Shown here one piece after another: positions 62,892-64,000 of a stretch of DNA of 64,000 nt. Every line of letters begins with the position of its first letter. Within the stretch, counting starts at the first letter, position 1. The notes below the pieces were generated by a model. That model searched no databases. It was not told the DNA's origin and was given only the letters and a program-made list of their open reading frames with translations. Position numbers and translations under genes: made by a program. Source of the DNA: Paraglaciecola marina (GTDB lineage Bacteria; Pseudomonadota; Gammaproteobacteria; Enterobacterales; Alteromonadaceae); assembly GCF_004360155.1 (NCBI RefSeq), contig NZ_ML178725.1, forward strand, positions 1 through 64,000, given 5' to 3'.

Positions 62892-62923
62892 CCTTCCTAG
62901 GGTAAAATTAACGTCTCTTTTAG

Positions 62924-62960
62924 GTCCCAAATCCTGAATTGGGACGTCACCTTGTTTTTT
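62924..62960 (+). terminator. Weak terminator candidate after the DISM/AraC gene
   Basis: GTCCCAA and TTGGGAC form a seven-base-pair stem with an eight-base loop. A T-rich run (TTGTTTTTT) follows after eight bases. The distance to the T run makes this weak. Confidence 0.45.
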
Positions 62961-63028
62961 GTACTGTATTTTCTGAGCACCTTCTTAGTTGTGTACCTCT
63001 ATAAATTAAAATCGGTGCGGGAGGAATC

Positions 63029-63280
63029 ATGGAGTGTGATGTTGAAGACGAAAATTCAGGTCAAGTTTTTTCAGTAGGAACGAGAGTGGTAGTTAAAGAT
63101 GCACTATCACCAAATGAGTATATTTCTGGGATAGTATCTAGTCACCCTAAGCGATCTAGTGACCCAGAGTGTAAAGAGTATTTTTATGAAATATTAGTCG
63201 ATTTTTCTGACGACATATTGTTTGGTGGACAAGGTTATAAAAGAGTTTGCGTTTCGAGCTCTTGTTTAAGTTTGGTTTAA
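63029..63280 (+). CDS. Small hypothetical protein (83 residues)
   Basis: Unrecognised. Its strong GGGAGG ribosome-binding site supports the ATG. The sequence (FSVGTRVVVKDALSPNEYISGIV, abbreviated by its key part GTRVVVKD) and YEILVDFSDD suggest a small SH3-like or beta-barrel fold. It has four cysteines (in ECDVED, PECKEY and RVCVSSSC) but no signal. It is not evidently linked to the neighbouring regulator. Confidence 0.6.
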   Translation: MECDVEDENSGQVFSVGTRVVVKDALSPNEYISGIVSSHPKRSSDPECKEYFYEILVDFSDDILFGGQGYKRVCVSSSCLSLV

Positions 63281-63586
63281 TTATTAACGGTACAAAGGGC
63301 ACTAATAAAAGCGCCAACAACTATTAAGTGAACAATTTCTAAATTAATATCGAATAGTATCCTTACCAGAGGGTTAATTTCACTCATACAAATTTGACGC
63401 TAAGAGCCTATACCATTTCTGGTTTGGGGGGCAGCGTGTTTAAGTGGTTTGGTGCAAAAGGTAGATAATCCAAAGTTCAATAGCTAAAGGCCTAATGGGC
63501 CTTGAGGGTAACTTTGAGTCTGATGGAAATGACAAGCGGAGTGTTTAATCTACGTCTAGTCGGTATAAATGTTAAGAGATAAACTT
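63281..63586. other. Intergenic region, about 306 bases, no clear gene
   Basis: A reverse-strand frame of 36 codons at 63277-63387 lacks a ribosome-binding site and overlaps the upstream stop, so I do not call it. A short AAGGCC/GGCCTT hairpin is near 63487-63503. No promoter stood out. Confidence 0.3.
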
Positions 63587-63994
63587 ATGAGCGAAAAAAT
63601 TACAGGCGGCTGCCTATGTGGCAAGGTGACGTTTGAAGTAAACAATAGTTTTACTCGGTTTTATTTTTGTCATTGTCAGCAGTGCCAAAAGATTACAGGT
63701 TCAGCCCATGCTGCAAATTTATTTACTACACCTGATGCTATCAAGTGGATATCAGGCCAAAGGTTAACTAAACAGTACGATGACCCCGACCGAGACTTCA
63801 CTGTAGTGTTTTGTTCAGAATGTGGTAGTGGTTTGCCTTTTGTAACCAAGACCAGTAAAACCTTAATTGTGCCGGCAGGCTCGTTAAACGAAGACCCCAA
63901 CATACACCCTAATGACAATATTTTTTGGGCCGAGCGAGCAACTTGGTATGATGAAGGTACAAACGCAAATCAATGTGCTGGATTTCCAAGCTAG
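63587..63994 (+). CDS. GFA family (CENP-V/GFA domain) protein
   Basis: A small zinc-binding protein of the glutathione-dependent formaldehyde-activating family, most members of which have unknown substrates. Zinc ligands are visible: GGCLCGKVTFEV, CHCQQCQKITGSAH and FCSECGSGLP. I use the ATG at 63587 (MSEKITGG) with AAGAGA upstream; an ATG six codons earlier (63569) has no site. About 135 residues. It is complete and ends six bases before the window edge. Confidence 0.9.
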   Translation: MSEKITGGCLCGKVTFEVNNSFTRFYFCHCQQCQKITGSAHAANLFTTPDAIKWISGQRLTKQYDDPDRDFTVVFCSECGSGLPFVTKTSKTLIVPAGSLNEDPNIHPNDNIFWAERATWYDEGTNANQCAGFPS

Positions 63995-64000
63995 CTCATA

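Noticed and set aside
63277-63387. 36-codon hydrophobic reading frame on the minus strand
   Set aside because: It has no ribosome-binding site and overlaps the stop of the 83-residue gene; it has no recognisable family.

Overview
The window is the replication-origin region of a gammaproteobacterial chromosome, followed by about 38 kb of mixed housekeeping and accessory genes. Gene content and order (dnaA-dnaN-recF-gyrB facing away from rpmH-rnpA-yidD-yidC; mioC; mnmG-rsmG-parA-parB; an eight-gene atp operon plus atpI), the AT-rich composition, the many 7TM-DISM sensors and the exported peptidases point to a marine member of the Alteromonadales (Alteromonadaceae-like, for example the Glaciecola/Paraglaciecola group). 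That placement is inference from content, not a database result.

Layout. 0-6.1 kb: dnaA, dnaN, recF and gyrB on the minus strand, with two parS-like 16-mers inside recF. 6.1-13.2 kb: rpmH, rnpA, yidD, yidC, a terminator, then yajQ-mnmE, then mioC followed by DnaT-like and DnaC-like helicase-loader genes. 13.2-13.85 kb: an intergenic region with 13 GATC sites, DnaA boxes and GATCT-headed AT-rich repeats, which I call oriC. 13.85-25.6 kb: mnmG, rsmG, parA, parB and atpIBEFHAGDC, ending at a good terminator. 25.7-27.2 kb: a heavily decayed esterase-like pseudogene.

27.3-64 kb: exported msrA, a 7TM-DISM hybrid histidine kinase, a DTW tRNA-modification enzyme, an orphan polysaccharide co-polymerase-like protein with an alkyltransferase-like gene, an HD-GYP protein, a prolyl oligopeptidase lipoprotein, yicC, rph-pyrE-tusA, a CadC-type membrane regulator divergent from a membrane-anchored serine hydrolase, a diguanylate cyclase, an exported methyltransferase-like protein, a FadL-type porin, an amidohydrolase, DUF1285 and DUF3014 genes, a 40-residue membrane protein with a candidate FNR promoter, an M1 peptidase with a DUF6702 partner, proBA, an M20 amidohydrolase with a HAD phosphatase, a 7TM-DISM/AraC fusion regulator and a GFA-family protein. 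No rRNA, tRNA, IS element, prophage or CRISPR array was seen.

How it fits together. The first 25 kb assembles initiation (dnaA, oriC), helicase loading (the DnaT/DnaC-like pair), the sliding clamp and gyrase, and origin segregation (ParA, ParB, parS) around one origin. The most interesting arrangement is the mioC-dnaT-dnaC operon lying directly beside oriC, with a DnaA-box-like site in its candidate promoter. The right half is rich in exported peptide-degrading enzymes and envelope signalling proteins, consistent with a marine heterotroph using peptides.
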